A stretch of 64,000 nucleotides of DNA from Acidobacteriaceae bacterium (GCA_030041045.1 JASHOQ010000122.1:1-64000), one strand, 5' to 3'. Positions 49,866 to 58,278 are shown, numbered from the stretch's first letter. Numbers and translations: made by a program. Notes: generated by a model from the sequence alone, not told the origin.

Positions 49866-52073
49866 ATGTCCAAAGCTGTCAAGTACGCTGAGAAAGCTGC
49901 TGTTTACGCGGCCCGTGGTGCCTGGGTCGTTTATGAGCGGCTCAACCGCATCAGCCCCAATCCCTCCTTCACCCCCAAGTGGAGCGACAAACCACTTCTC
50001 AAGTCCTGGCAGAAGGAAAAGCCCCCGCTCGGCTGGCCGCGCACCACCGATTCGCTTTGCCCCAAGTGCGTCCCCGAGATCCGCAAGCAGATTCTCGACG
50101 GCAAGCTGCCCCACGAAGTCCTGCTCAATGAGAAGGTGGGCGAGATCAAGGCCCAGATCATCGAGCGCGACGGCAAAATCCTCATGGTGAAGGATTGCCC
50201 CAAGCACGGCCACTTCGAAGACGTGATGTCCATCGACCCCGCCTTCTTCAAGCACCTGGAGCAGAGCTTCCCCGGCCGCGACATCCGCGCCCACAACGAC
50301 AAGAAGCTCCACAATCACGGCACGTCGACCGTCACTCACGGCCGCGGCTCGGTGCTCACCATCGACCTCACCAACCGCTGCAACATGATGTGCGATCCCT
50401 GCTTCATGGACGCCAACCAGGTCGGCTTTGTCCACGAGCTCACCTGGGACGAGATCAAGCAGATGCTCGACAACGCCATCACAATCAAGCCGCGCCGTCA
50501 AATGTCGGTTCAGTTCTCGGGCGGCGAGCCCACGCTTTCGCCGTACTTCCTTGATGCGGTCGCCTACTCGCGCAAGGTCGGCTACAACTCCGTGCAGGCC
50601 GCATCGAACGGCATTGAATTCGCCAAGAGCAAGGAGCTCTGCCGCGCCGCCGCCGAGGCCGGCCTCCGCTACGTCTACCTCCAGTTTGACGGCATCGGCA
50701 ACGCCGCCAACTCGCACCGGAAGGTGGGCAACCTCTTTGACGTGAAGCTGCAGGCCATCAATAATCTGCACGAAGCCGGCGTCGAGATCGTTCCCGTCAC
50801 CACCATCGTCAACGGCATCAACAACGAGCAGGTCGGCCGCATCATCGAGTTCGCGCTCGACAACCCCCGCAAGATCAGCTTCCTCAGCTTCCAGCCCGTC
50901 AGCTTCACTGGCCGCGACGAAGACATCACCGACGAGCGCCGCGTGGCCCAGCGCTACACTCTCTCGCACATGGCCCACGACATCAAGGACCAGTGCGGCT
51001 TCGGCGTGCCGGAGCGCGACTGGTTCCCCATCTCCTTCATGAGCACCTTCTCTGACTGGGCCGACCTGGTCCACGGTCCCAGCGCCGAATGGGGCCAGTT
51101 GAGTTGCGGCTGCCATCCCAACTGCGGCATCGGCATGGCCATGATGATCGACAAAGAGACCAAGGAAGCCGCGCCCGTCACCGCCTTCCTCCACATGGAC
51201 CAGGTGGCGCGCGATCTGGCCAAGATCAACGACGCGGCCCGGGGAAAGTTTCTCTCCGTCCTCGGCTTCGGCATCTCGCTGCTGCGCAACTACGATCCCT
51301 TCCAGTCGCCCACCCACTTCAAGATCACCGACATGCTCAAGAAGATGGACAAGACCTTCAACGCCACCGGCAAGAACTACGGCAGCGTGAAGGGCGACCG
51401 CACCATGGAAGACATTCAGAAGCGCCGCCAGGATCGCTGGAACTTCCTCTTCATCGCCGGCATGTGGTTCCAGGATTTGTTCAACTACGACTTCCGCCGC
51501 ACCGAGCAGTGCATCATTCCCTACGCCACGCAGGAGGGCGAGATCAGCTTCTGCGCCTACAACACCGGCGTCGGCTGGCGCAACATTATTGAGAAGATGC
51601 ACATGACGGCCACGCTCACCAAGTGGTACGACGAGCACGGCCGCCACGAGATCTTCGCCGGTGGCAAGAAGGTGGGCATGAGCCAGGTGGGCCACGACCT
51701 GAAGCTCAACATGGACCACGTCAACGCCGAAGCCAACCACACGCTCGACCAGCTCGGCATCGCCAAGAACGCCCGCGAAGAACGCATCAGGGCTCGTGAC
51801 GAGAAGGCCCGCGACGCCAAGGCCAACGCGGCAGCGGCGCCAAGTGCAGCCTTGAGCTCGAATGCAGCCTTGAGCCCGAGTCTCGAAGCGCAGCTCAAGC
51901 AGGATGCCGAGAACGCCAAGATGGCCAAGCTCTACAACGAGCACATCCTCGGTATCAAGCCGGCCGAGAGCGGCCTGGTCTCGCTCGGCGACATCCGTCC
52001 GGCCTCGAACAACGCCGCGTCGCCCATCAACCGCAACCGCCAGCCCGACGCCGAACCCGTCGCCGGCGACTGA
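49866..52073 (+). CDS. Radical SAM protein of the tetraether-lipid synthase (Tes) type
   Basis: This 735-residue radical SAM enzyme has an N-terminal zinc/iron ribbon-like motif (SLCPKC at 65-68, DCPKHG at 111), as in Tes/MJ0619 proteins. The SAM cluster motif CNMMCDPC follows (Cys 172, 176, 179), then VQFSGGEPT, AASNGIE, VYLQFDG and FQPVSFTGRDE. A Cys-rich segment SCGCHPNCG (414, 416, 420) and Cys 549 and 563 may bind auxiliary clusters. The archaeal second Cys cluster between the ribbon and the radical SAM motif is missing here. Known family members couple lipid tails head to head. Acidobacteriota make iso-diabolic-acid membrane-spanning lipids, so this is a good candidate (inference). GGAGG lies 5 bases before the ATG at 49866. 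The Ala-rich C-terminus is probably disordered. Confidence 0.82.
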   Translation: MSKAVKYAEKAAVYAARGAWVVYERLNRISPNPSFTPKWSDKPLLKSWQKEKPPLGWPRTTDSLCPKCVPEIRKQILDGKLPHEVLLNEKVGEIKAQIIERDGKILMVKDCPKHGHFEDVMSIDPAFFKHLEQSFPGRDIRAHNDKKLHNHGTSTVTHGRGSVLTIDLTNRCNMMCDPCFMDANQVGFVHELTWDEIKQMLDNAITIKPRRQMSVQFSGGEPTLSPYFLDAVAYSRKVGYNSVQAASNGIEFAKSKELCRAAAEAGLRYVYLQFDGIGNAANSHRKVGNLFDVKLQAINNLHEAGVEIVPVTTIVNGINNEQVGRIIEFALDNPRKISFLSFQPVSFTGRDEDITDERRVAQRYTLSHMAHDIKDQCGFGVPERDWFPISFMSTFSDWADLVHGPSAEWGQLSCGCHPNCGIGMAMMIDKETKEAAPVTAFLHMDQVARDLAKINDAARGKFLSVLGFGISLLRNYDPFQSPTHFKITDMLKKMDKTFNATGKNYGSVKGDRTMEDIQKRRQDRWNFLFIAGMWFQDLFNYDFRRTEQCIIPYATQEGEISFCAYNTGVGWRNIIEKMHMTATLTKWYDEHGRHEIFAGGKKVGMSQVGHDLKLNMDHVNAEANHTLDQLGIAKNAREERIRARDEKARDAKANAAAAPSAALSSNAALSPSLEAQLKQDAENAKMAKLYNEHILGIKPAESGLVSLGDIRPASNNAASPINRNRQPDAEPVAGD

Positions 52074-52291
52074 GGACTGGCCGTCCAGGCACAACGGGGT
52101 CCCCAGCGACAGGTCTTCGTCACTGGGGTGGAAACGCGCCTTCGGCGCAAGAGCAAAAGATCGGGTGCTCCATCCAAGCTTTGCTTGGGCTGCGAGAAAA
52201 AATCTTGGGTGCCCCAGGTCCCTCGCATTTGGGGACCTGGGAAAGCACGATCCCAAAACCAAACGGGGCTGGACCTACCGCAACCTCACCC

Positions 52292-52470
52292 CCTCCTTGG
52301 TTCTCTCGAAACACGAAGGCCGATCGCCGCTGCGATCGGCCTTCGCTGCGTTGGCCCGCAAGACCATCGCCTCCATCCCGTAGGGATGGTCCGAAAATAA
52401 CCCAGGGTGGAGCGCAGCGGAACCCTGGGAGCCGGCCCGCCCCAACGACCCGCCGCCCCGGAGGGCCGAC
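52292..52470. repeat. Family J hairpin copy 1 and family A copy 4
   Basis: Family J (52292-52350) has a 12-bp stem GAAGGCCGATCG...CGATCGGCCTTC; a second copy with a 14-bp stem is at 52917-52975. Family A copy 4 (52371-52470) has GCCTCCATCCCGTAGGGATGG, CCCAGGGTGG and CCCTGGGA. They are part of a 1.1-kb gene-free stretch (52074-53179) made almost entirely of repeats. Confidence 0.7.
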
Positions 52471-52495
52471 CGAAGTCCTCCATAGAATCTCAACT

Positions 52496-52670
52496 CGGTG
52501 CCCCACCCTCGCGACGCTTTTGTTTTTGTCGCTACAGCGGTTTCACAGTTGCTGTATCCCGAAGCCGCAGATGCTAAGTGGCTTTTTCACCAAGAAAAAG
52601 CCACCTACCGCAACTGTGAAATATGGCTACATGTACTGTGGAACCGCTCTAGGGTGGGAAAGCACAACTC
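52496..52670. repeat. Intact family F element (52533-52651) set inside a family C-type hairpin
   Basis: Family F copy 2 is 119 bp, with ends TACAGCGGTTTCACAG / CTGTGGAACCGCTCTA and an internal GGCTTTTTCACC stem. Immediately outside lie GTGCCCCACCCTCGCGACGC on the left and AGGGTGGGAAAGCAC on the right, the two arms of a C-type hairpin like the one at 57221-57266. F therefore seems to have inserted into the loop of that hairpin. Confidence 0.75.
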
Positions 52671-52671
52671 C

Positions 52672-53150
52672 TCTGTGCCCCATCCATTCCGCGCTTTTTG
52701 CGGAATGGGCGGGAAACGAAAACGGCACACGCACCCTCGGCGCAAGAGCCAACGATCGGGTGCCCCCGGTCTCGATTTTGAGACCGGGGATAACACAACC
52801 CCAGATAGACGGGCTTTGTAACAAGGGCACGACTTCAGTCGGGCCGCAACCGAGCCGAGACTAACTCCGGGGCTTCAGCCCCTGCGGGAAACACACCGAA
52901 CCGAGATCACCATCTCCACCTTGGTTCTCTTGAAACACGAAGGCCGATCGCCGTGGCGATCGGCCTTCGCTGCGATTGGGATCCGAGTTTCCCATCTGAG
53001 GCATCAGCTAGTGTCAGACGAGAGCGATCGCGCGCGCTCTGTATCAGGGCATGGCTTCGGCCATGCCAAAAGCAAGTACCCAAACGATGGGGCTTTAATG
53101 CCGGAGGAGATGCGTGTGCCCCTAGTCTCGATTCTGGGCAATAATATGGA
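52672..53150. repeat. Repeat-only stretch: families C, D, B, J, B, D
   Basis: In order: a C hairpin (about 52676-52714), a D hairpin (52758-52793), a B double hairpin (about 52818-52892), J copy 2 (52917-52975), a second B-type pair (about 53043-53110) and a degenerate D copy (about 53115-53150). Nothing in this stretch looks like a gene. Confidence 0.65.
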
Positions 53151-53179
53151 GAGCAACCAAATTATGCGAGGTTGTTCTG

Positions 53180-53947
53180 GTGAAGTGCGCCTTTTGTGAT
53201 GGTGAGTCTGTAACCCACGGTGGAGAACATCTTTGGGATGATTGGATAAACTCGGAGATTCCGAAAAAGCTTTACCATGCCAAAAAACGCCTCACTCTAA
53301 CTTCAACGCCGATCCAATTTGCGACCAAAGGCCTGAAAGAGAAAGTTCCGGCGGTCTGCACCAAGTGCAACAACGGATGGATGTCGGCTCTTACCGCAAA
53401 GATTAAGGGACGATATTCCGCCACGGTCCTAAATGGAGCGCCTTTTTCTCTTGGCCCCGAGGATGCGGTTATTCTTGCTGCATTCACTTTGATGAAGGCC
53501 GTCGCCAAAAACTATTACTACGGGCGCGACGACCCGTTTTTTACGAGGGCGGCCTGCGAGCGCTTGAGGAACTCGCTCGCAATCCCCCATTTCGTCAAGA
53601 TGTGGGCTGCGGCCTATCAAGGTGCCTCTCGCTACGCCTTTCATAGCAACTTCCACATCGTTAGCACGAGCGAGCCTGGTCCTCTTTATGGGATGGAGTT
53701 CTTCAGCTACACGTACATTCTCGGGAATCTGGTCCTTCAGCTCCTCGCACCACGACGGAAGGATATATTGGACAGGGGCAAGCCCTTAATTACTCTTGTC
53801 CCCAACGCCCGCTGGCAATCCACGGCAATCCAGTTCTGGCCCGAAGCCGGTCAAGCTCTTTCGTGGCCTCCCGCGAAGTATTTTGGTGACAGCACGATTG
53901 AGCACTTTATTTATCGCTTTGGGGTCCCAGTCACAGTCCGCCTTTGA
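53180..53947 (+). CDS. HNH-like zinc-binding protein, unknown role
   Basis: This 255-residue protein begins KCAFCDGESVTHGGEHLWDD and later has VCTKCNNGWM. The paired CxxC motifs with EH and NNGW resemble the degenerate HNH domain found at the N-terminus of many uncharacterised bacterial proteins. The remaining 170 residues show no recognised domain. The start is GTG at 53180 with GAGG upstream. GC is lower than in the core genes and the gene is surrounded by repeats on both sides, which suggests recent acquisition. A nuclease role is possible but not shown. Confidence 0.65.
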   Translation: MKCAFCDGESVTHGGEHLWDDWINSEIPKKLYHAKKRLTLTSTPIQFATKGLKEKVPAVCTKCNNGWMSALTAKIKGRYSATVLNGAPFSLGPEDAVILAAFTLMKAVAKNYYYGRDDPFFTRAACERLRNSLAIPHFVKMWAAAYQGASRYAFHSNFHIVSTSEPGPLYGMEFFSYTYILGNLVLQLLAPRRKDILDRGKPLITLVPNARWQSTAIQFWPEAGQALSWPPAKYFGDSTIEHFIYRFGVPVTVRL

Positions 53948-54008
53948 TGATCCGCGCGCCCTAGGTCTCGTTTAGGAGATCTGGGGAAAGCAGGACCTCT
54001 AATCAATC

Positions 54009-54419
54009 TCAGTCCCCCACGCCCAGCCTCTTTAACATCTCCGCCGTCGTAAACCACTCCACGCCGCAACCTTCAAAGTCGTGGTCATTGGTCCACAGCG
54101 GAATCTGGAAGTGCAGCGCCAGAGCGAGCAGTTCCACATCATCCGGGTCGCGCTTGCCGATCCGTCGCCGCGCCTTGGCCATCGAACCTACATAAACGTC
54201 GCGCGCCACAATCGATACCGGCAGCGAAGCCACGGCCAGCATCAGCGCTTCAGGAGTCAATCTCTTCTTGCGGCCGAGGATGGCCGCATACTCCTCGACC
54301 TCGGCAAAGACGCTCGCCGTCGTCAGAACCTCCTCGACTTCGGGATGGCTCAGAACGACGCGCGCTCGGCCGCCGATCACGGCCGACAGCAGAACATTAG
54401 CGTCCGCGGCCAGCTTCAC
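54009..54419 (-). CDS. PIN-domain ribonuclease toxin
   Basis: This 136-residue PIN-domain protein starts KLAADANVLLSAV, with the first active-site Asp. It keeps an acidic residue in VFAEVEEY, a DPDD cluster and the terminal TNDHDF, so the four acidic positions of a PIN nuclease look complete. Toxins of this type cleave RNA. The chosen GTG start at 54419 overlaps the antitoxin gene by 23 bp; the frame extends to a TTG at 54479. It is the downstream member of a Phd-like antitoxin / PIN toxin operon. Confidence 0.8.
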   Translation of the reverse strand: MKLAADANVLLSAVIGGRARVVLSHPEVEEVLTTASVFAEVEEYAAILGRKKRLTPEALMLAVASLPVSIVARDVYVGSMAKARRRIGKRDPDDVELLALALHFQIPLWTNDHDFEGCGVEWFTTAEMLKRLGVGD

Positions 54420-54708
54420 GGCGTGCTTTTGGTCCGGATTTGCGCGCGGATGCACGCTTGGTTTTGCGCCAGGACGCAAAACCCGCGAGAACTTCCTCTT
54501 CGCTCAAGCCTCTCCTGCGAATCTGCCGCGCAACTTCGGCGCTCAGAATGCCGAACATTTCGCGCTTCAGCTCAACGGGCAGCGTAGCCTCGGGCCGCGG
54601 AAAGAAAATGCCCGCCAGGCGCCCGCGGCGCGTCACCAGGATCGGGTCCTTGGCGCGCAGCATACCCGAGGCATTGTCCCGAAACTCGCGCACCGTGCTG
54701 ATCTTCAT
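54397..54708 (-). CDS. Phd/YefM-type antitoxin
   Basis: This 103-residue protein has the prevent-host-death fold pattern (ISTVREFRDNASGMLR, ILVTRRGRLAGIFFP) in its first 50 residues, followed by a toxin-binding helix. An unusually basic C-terminal tail (KTKRASARKSGPKARREAGR) is encoded partly where the toxin gene overlaps. It neutralises the PIN toxin and, with it, autorepresses the operon in described systems. Two GTGGCCA palindromes overlap the promoter/start region. Confidence 0.78.
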   Translation of the reverse strand: MKISTVREFRDNASGMLRAKDPILVTRRGRLAGIFFPRPEATLPVELKREMFGILSAEVARQIRRRGLSEEEVLAGFASWRKTKRASARKSGPKARREAGRGR

Positions 54709-54727
54709 GTGGCCACCCCTGTGGCCA
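54709..54727. promoter_or_regulatory. Candidate autoregulatory operator of the Phd/PIN operon
   Basis: GTGGCCAC (54709-54716) and GTGGCCA (54721-54727) are two palindromic sites 12 bp apart, centre to centre, directly before the antitoxin ATG. Such paired palindromes are the usual binding sites of Phd-type dimers. The remaining 54728-55009 holds a D hairpin (54760-54793) and nothing else evident. Confidence 0.5.
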
Positions 54728-55009
54728 TTTTACTATTGATCCGGAAATTCCCGTGCGCCGGGTGCCCCGGTCTCGATTCGGAGACCGGAGAAAACTCTGA
54801 ACCCCACTCGCTTTTGCACATTAATTCCCCCAACTCCGCTACCCTATACCCAGCCTCAAAACTCGCAATCCCAACGACCGCAGCTAACTCCAATCGCCAC
54901 AGGAATCTGTGGCCAACTCTTTTCCCTGCAGGATTTTGGAGCGCCGCACCATCGCTAACCTAAACCAACCCAAGAACTTCCCCCCAAATCCCGGGGGGAG
55001 GGGGTACCC

Positions 55010-55465
55010 ATGTTCATCGAATGCCGCCACATCCTGCCCCGGGGCACCAAGTGCAAGTCGCCCGCGCTCCGCGGCAAGGTCTATTGCTACTTCCACGACC
55101 GCCTGCAGCGCTACGAGCAGGATGGCCAGCGCCTCACGCAGGAGCCGCTCTGCCTGCCCCCGCTCGAAGACGCCCACGGCATCCAGATTGCCCTCGGCCA
55201 GGTCCTCGCCGCCCTCGGCTCCGGCCGCCTCGACCACCGCAAGGCCAGCCTCTATCTCTACGGCGTGCAGCTCGCCACGCAACTCCTCGCGCAGTTGCCG
55301 GGGCCCGCCCTCGACGAGGCGGACGAGATGGTCTGCACCCTCGCCTGTGACGACGATGGAACCTGCATCGCGGTCGAAGAAATCCCCTGCGCACCGCTCC
55401 TCGAAGCCGATACCGGCAATGAGGGCGAAAACCCCAGAAGCTCCGGATCTTCGGACCTGGGATAG
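55010..55465 (+). CDS. Small Cys/His protein, unknown function
   Basis: This 151-residue protein has an N-terminal Cys/His cluster: ECRHILPRGTKCKSPALRGK then YCYFH, consistent with a small zinc-binding motif. A helical middle follows (LEDAHGIQIALGQVLAALGS and KASLYLYGVQLATQLLAQL), then an acidic C-terminus. Proteins with this pattern recur in Acidobacteriota from general knowledge, but no function is known. A strong purine-rich box (GGGGGAGGGGG) precedes the ATG at 55010. Confidence 0.65.
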   Translation: MFIECRHILPRGTKCKSPALRGKVYCYFHDRLQRYEQDGQRLTQEPLCLPPLEDAHGIQIALGQVLAALGSGRLDHRKASLYLYGVQLATQLLAQLPGPALDEADEMVCTLACDDDGTCIAVEEIPCAPLLEADTGNEGENPRSSGSSDLG

Positions 55466-55492
55466 CGCGAATCCATGCGATCCTCGCCGCGC

Positions 55493-55900
55493 TCACCAAA
55501 CCTCGAGCGAAAAATCCTTGTACCTGCGAATCAGCTCGAAGTCCACGCGGTTGGAAGCGATGAGCTTCGCTCCATGCGCCCGCGCCGTGAGCGCAATCAG
55601 CACGTCGAAGTGCAGAGCGCGCAGCTTGGGCGGCTCAAAGCCTTTGTCGTCGCGAATCCTTGCCAGAATCCGCCCCGATTCGAGCCAGTCATTTCTGTTG
55701 GGTGTCAGGATGGGATGGTCGCCTGCGAGTTCGCCCAGAAACTCGCGCTCATCTGAAGTAATGGCGCCCCGCCACAGCTCGGCCAGTACGACTGCGGAGT
55801 TACGCACCACACCTGCGATGCGCAGCATTCGGTCAAGGTGGCGATTCGTGCGCATCTGGTCGATGAGAACCGAAGTATCGAAAACGACGATTTCACTCAT
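55493..55900 (-). CDS. vapC: VapC-family PIN-domain toxin
   Basis: This 135-residue PIN nuclease has FDTSVLID near the N-terminus (first Asp), VVLAELWRG (Glu), the central LRALHFDVLIALTARAHG (Asp) and LIASNRVDF near the end. All acidic active-site positions are present. VapC toxins cleave tRNA or rRNA. The ATG at 55900 overlaps the antitoxin gene by 8 bp, typical of vapBC. Five upstream codons in the same frame are rejected. Confidence 0.85.
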   Translation of the reverse strand: MSEIVVFDTSVLIDQMRTNRHLDRMLRIAGVVRNSAVVLAELWRGAITSDEREFLGELAGDHPILTPNRNDWLESGRILARIRDDKGFEPPKLRALHFDVLIALTARAHGAKLIASNRVDFELIRRYKDFSLEVW

Positions 55901-56081
55901 CAAGCCCGCCAAATTGGAGCTTCCCGCCGTATTTTTTCATCAGCTTCTTAAACTTCTTCAAGCCTACGATCTCCTTGAGCGCAATGTGCACAGCCTCGGT
56001 GCGCGACTTGGCTCCCAATGCGCGCTTGGCCTCGTCTGCCAGCTTCGTGTCAAGCCGGATCGATGTCAGGGTTCCAGCCAT
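55893..56081 (-). CDS. vapB: VapB-family antitoxin
   Basis: This 62-residue protein has an N-terminal ribbon-helix-helix DNA-binding motif (TLTSIRLDTKLADEAKRALG, then SRTEAVHIALKEIV) and a short C-terminal toxin-binding tail. GGAGG lies 7 bases before the ATG at 56081. It is co-expressed with the overlapping vapC, and its dimer probably binds the AT-rich palindrome upstream. Confidence 0.85.
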   Translation of the reverse strand: MAGTLTSIRLDTKLADEAKRALGAKSRTEAVHIALKEIVGLKKFKKLMKKYGGKLQFGGLDE

Positions 56082-56093
56082 GGTCTCGCCTCC

Positions 56094-56126
56094 TGTATAT
56101 ACACATCGCACCATAAATATATACAA
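56094..56126. promoter_or_regulatory. Candidate vapBC operator/promoter
   Basis: A perfect 10-bp palindrome TGTATATACA (56094-56103) lies directly upstream of the vapB ribosome binding site. A similar half, TATATACAAG, lies at 56118-56127. These AT-rich sites stand out from the local GC-rich DNA, and the arrangement fits VapB autoregulation. A CTTGAC sequence just upstream on the minus strand could supply the -35 box. Confidence 0.5.
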
Positions 56127-56149
56127 GCGTCAAGCTCTTCGCGGACCGC

Positions 56150-58219
56150 TCACCGCCGATACACGTCGTATCCGCGCAGCCGCGCCGCCGGCTTGAATTC
56201 CATCAGCAGCGCCTTGAGCGTCGCTTCGCGCTCCGGCGTCGGGTCTTCCTTGATTTGCAGGTCGCGCTTCACCATGAGCCAGCGAATGTCGCGCGTGCGC
56301 GCCAGCTCGGCGATCTCCGCCGGCGAGTACGGATCGGTGGCCGGATCGAAGAGCAGAACCGGGAACCGCGGCACGCGCCCTGTGGCAAAGTAAAACGGGT
56401 CCTCGCCGGGAATCAGGATCAATCCGTCATTCTCAGGAATGTTCGCCGCCGCGTAGTGCAGCAGCTCGTCGAACTGGGGAATGTACTCGCCCGGCGTGGC
56501 CATGCCCCTCAACGCGGGAAACGCCGAGCTCGCCACCGGCCCATCGGGGAATTGCGCATAGGAGAGCCGCTCCTCGCTGGCGGTGTAAAACCCGCCGCAC
56601 ACCAGCAGCGTTGCCGAGACCAGCGCCGCCAGGGCCGCCGCCAGCCACGTGGAGCTCAGCGCGCCAATCCGGACTCGAGCCCTCATGGCTGCCGCCTTAC
56701 CGTCGTCCTGGCTGGCAACGCGCACAGCTTCAGAGCCTGTTGAGGAACTCAGCCGAAGCGGGTCCTGTAACAAGGGCACGGCTTCAGCCGGGCCATCAGG
56801 CTCGCTTAAACACTGGGGCTTTAGCCCCTGAGGCAAGCTCGCACCTGATAAGGAACCGGCTCCAGTCGCGTCACTGGCTCCGGCCCGCAGCATCTCCGCC
56901 ACGAACGCAATCATCTCCGCAAGCAGCAGAACCAGCAGCGGCCAGATGCCATACGTCGATCCCCAAAGCTGCTGCGACAAGAACGCACCGTGAATCGCCG
57001 CCAGAAGCACAAAGGGAGTGAGCACGCGCAAATCCACCGCGCGCCCCGATCCAACAAGCTTTACCAGAGCCAGCGCACCGGCGAGAACCAGGAGAAACGG
57101 CCACAGCGCCAGCAGGCTGTCGCCGCGCTCATCGGCGTCGTCGTAAAGAAACAGCGACGAAAGCGTGTAGAGAAACGGCGCAGCAAAAAGCGCGAACCCC
57201 GCAATCTGCGCCCAAAGCGGGTGCCCCACCCTCGGCGCGTTCTTGCTCTTGCGCCTAGGGTGGGAACGAACCTCCCCGCCGTAAGAAAGCAACAGCATTC
57301 CGAGCGCCGCGCACGGCAGTGACCACAGCAAACTCGGATCTCGGTACACGTCCAGCATCACACGCGTCCCTGGCAGTCTTCGCTGCGCCGCGAATTGAAT
57401 CGTCCAGTGCAGATAATTCCTGAGCCCCGCCGTACAATGAATCAGCCAAGCCGCCGCCAGCAGCCCGGCCAATGCGCCGGCGAGCAGCGCGACCAGCGGC
57501 GCGCGGCTGCGCCCGAACCCATCGCTTGTTGCGCGCGGCAGGGTGCGAACCGCAAGCACCCACACCGCCGCGCCCGCAAACGCAAGAAGAAACGGCAGCC
57601 CGATATTCTGCTTGAAAAACAGCGGCGCACAGGCGGCAACCCCCGCCGTAAATCCGCGCCAAACCGCACTCCGCGCGTCGACAGCCCTTACATCGAGGGC
57701 CGTCACATCCGCGCGCAGCAGCATCCACACTGCCGCCAGCACCGCCAGCCCGCAGTCGCAATCGTAATTCGGCAGCGGCACAACGCAGTAGATTCCCAGC
57801 ACCGTGAGCGGCGCAGCCAGCAGCAATGAAATCATCCACGCCGCCCGCACGCGCCCGCGCAGTGAGTCGAGCGCGATCCGCCACGCGAGCACGGTGCCCG
57901 CGGCGCCGGCAAGCGCAGCGTAGAGCACATGATGAAAAAACACGCGGCCGAAGACGCGGATGATCGCCGCCTGCAGGAGAAACGTCAGCGGCGCATGTGC
58001 GAAGGGGAAATCGCGGTACGGCATCTGCCCCTCGGCCATGCGCACCGCGCTGTCGAGCACGTAACTCGCGTCCCACAGCACTACGATGTGCGCGTTCTGC
58101 CAGAGAATCGTGCCCGCGGTTCCCAGCGCGAGCGCCATGGCCGCGATAGAGTCGCGAAGCCCCCATGTGCGCTTTCTCGCGCCTTGGCTGTGTGCGGATG
58201 GACGAGCTTCAGGCTCCAT
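56150..58219 (-). CDS. Polytopic membrane protein, probable GT-C type glycosyltransferase
   Basis: This 689-residue protein has about ten or more membrane helices and a C-terminal soluble domain. An early loop carries WDASYVLDSAVRMAEGQMPYRDF followed by HAPL, resembling the acidic first loop of GT-C (ArnT/PMT-like) transferases with a conserved Asp. The C-terminal part (NDGLILIPGEDPFYFATGR) is common in such proteins. The frame starts with TTG at 58246; the ATG at 58219 is preferred. Two intergenic repeat elements are translated inside it: a C-type hairpin at 57221-57266 (about residues 318-333) and a B-type element at 56771-56837 (about 461-483), both in loops and in frame. Confidence 0.75.
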   Translation of the reverse strand: MEPEARPSAHSQGARKRTWGLRDSIAAMALALGTAGTILWQNAHIVVLWDASYVLDSAVRMAEGQMPYRDFPFAHAPLTFLLQAAIIRVFGRVFFHHVLYAALAGAAGTVLAWRIALDSLRGRVRAAWMISLLLAAPLTVLGIYCVVPLPNYDCDCGLAVLAAVWMLLRADVTALDVRAVDARSAVWRGFTAGVAACAPLFFKQNIGLPFLLAFAGAAVWVLAVRTLPRATSDGFGRSRAPLVALLAGALAGLLAAAWLIHCTAGLRNYLHWTIQFAAQRRLPGTRVMLDVYRDPSLLWSLPCAALGMLLLSYGGEVRSHPRRKSKNAPRVGHPLWAQIAGFALFAAPFLYTLSSLFLYDDADERGDSLLALWPFLLVLAGALALVKLVGSGRAVDLRVLTPFVLLAAIHGAFLSQQLWGSTYGIWPLLVLLLAEMIAFVAEMLRAGASDATGAGSLSGASLPQGLKPQCLSEPDGPAEAVPLLQDPLRLSSSTGSEAVRVASQDDGKAAAMRARVRIGALSSTWLAAALAALVSATLLVCGGFYTASEERLSYAQFPDGPVASSAFPALRGMATPGEYIPQFDELLHYAAANIPENDGLILIPGEDPFYFATGRVPRFPVLLFDPATDPYSPAEIAELARTRDIRWLMVKRDLQIKEDPTPEREATLKALLMEFKPAARLRGYDVYRR

Positions 58220-58278
58220 GCGGAAGAAATCGCAACCGCCATCCAAGCTAGCAGATCCTGATTGCCCATCGCCCCGCT

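Noticed and set aside
49743..52262. 839-residue minus-strand open frame opposite the radical SAM gene
   Set aside because: The plus strand has all radical SAM motifs and a strong ribosome binding site. The minus translation is Val/Ala/Glu/His-rich and carries no recognisable domain.
52292..52350. Rho-independent terminator after the radical SAM gene
   Set aside because: The stem is good, but no T-run follows and the same hairpin recurs at 52917 away from a gene end, so it is treated as a repeat.
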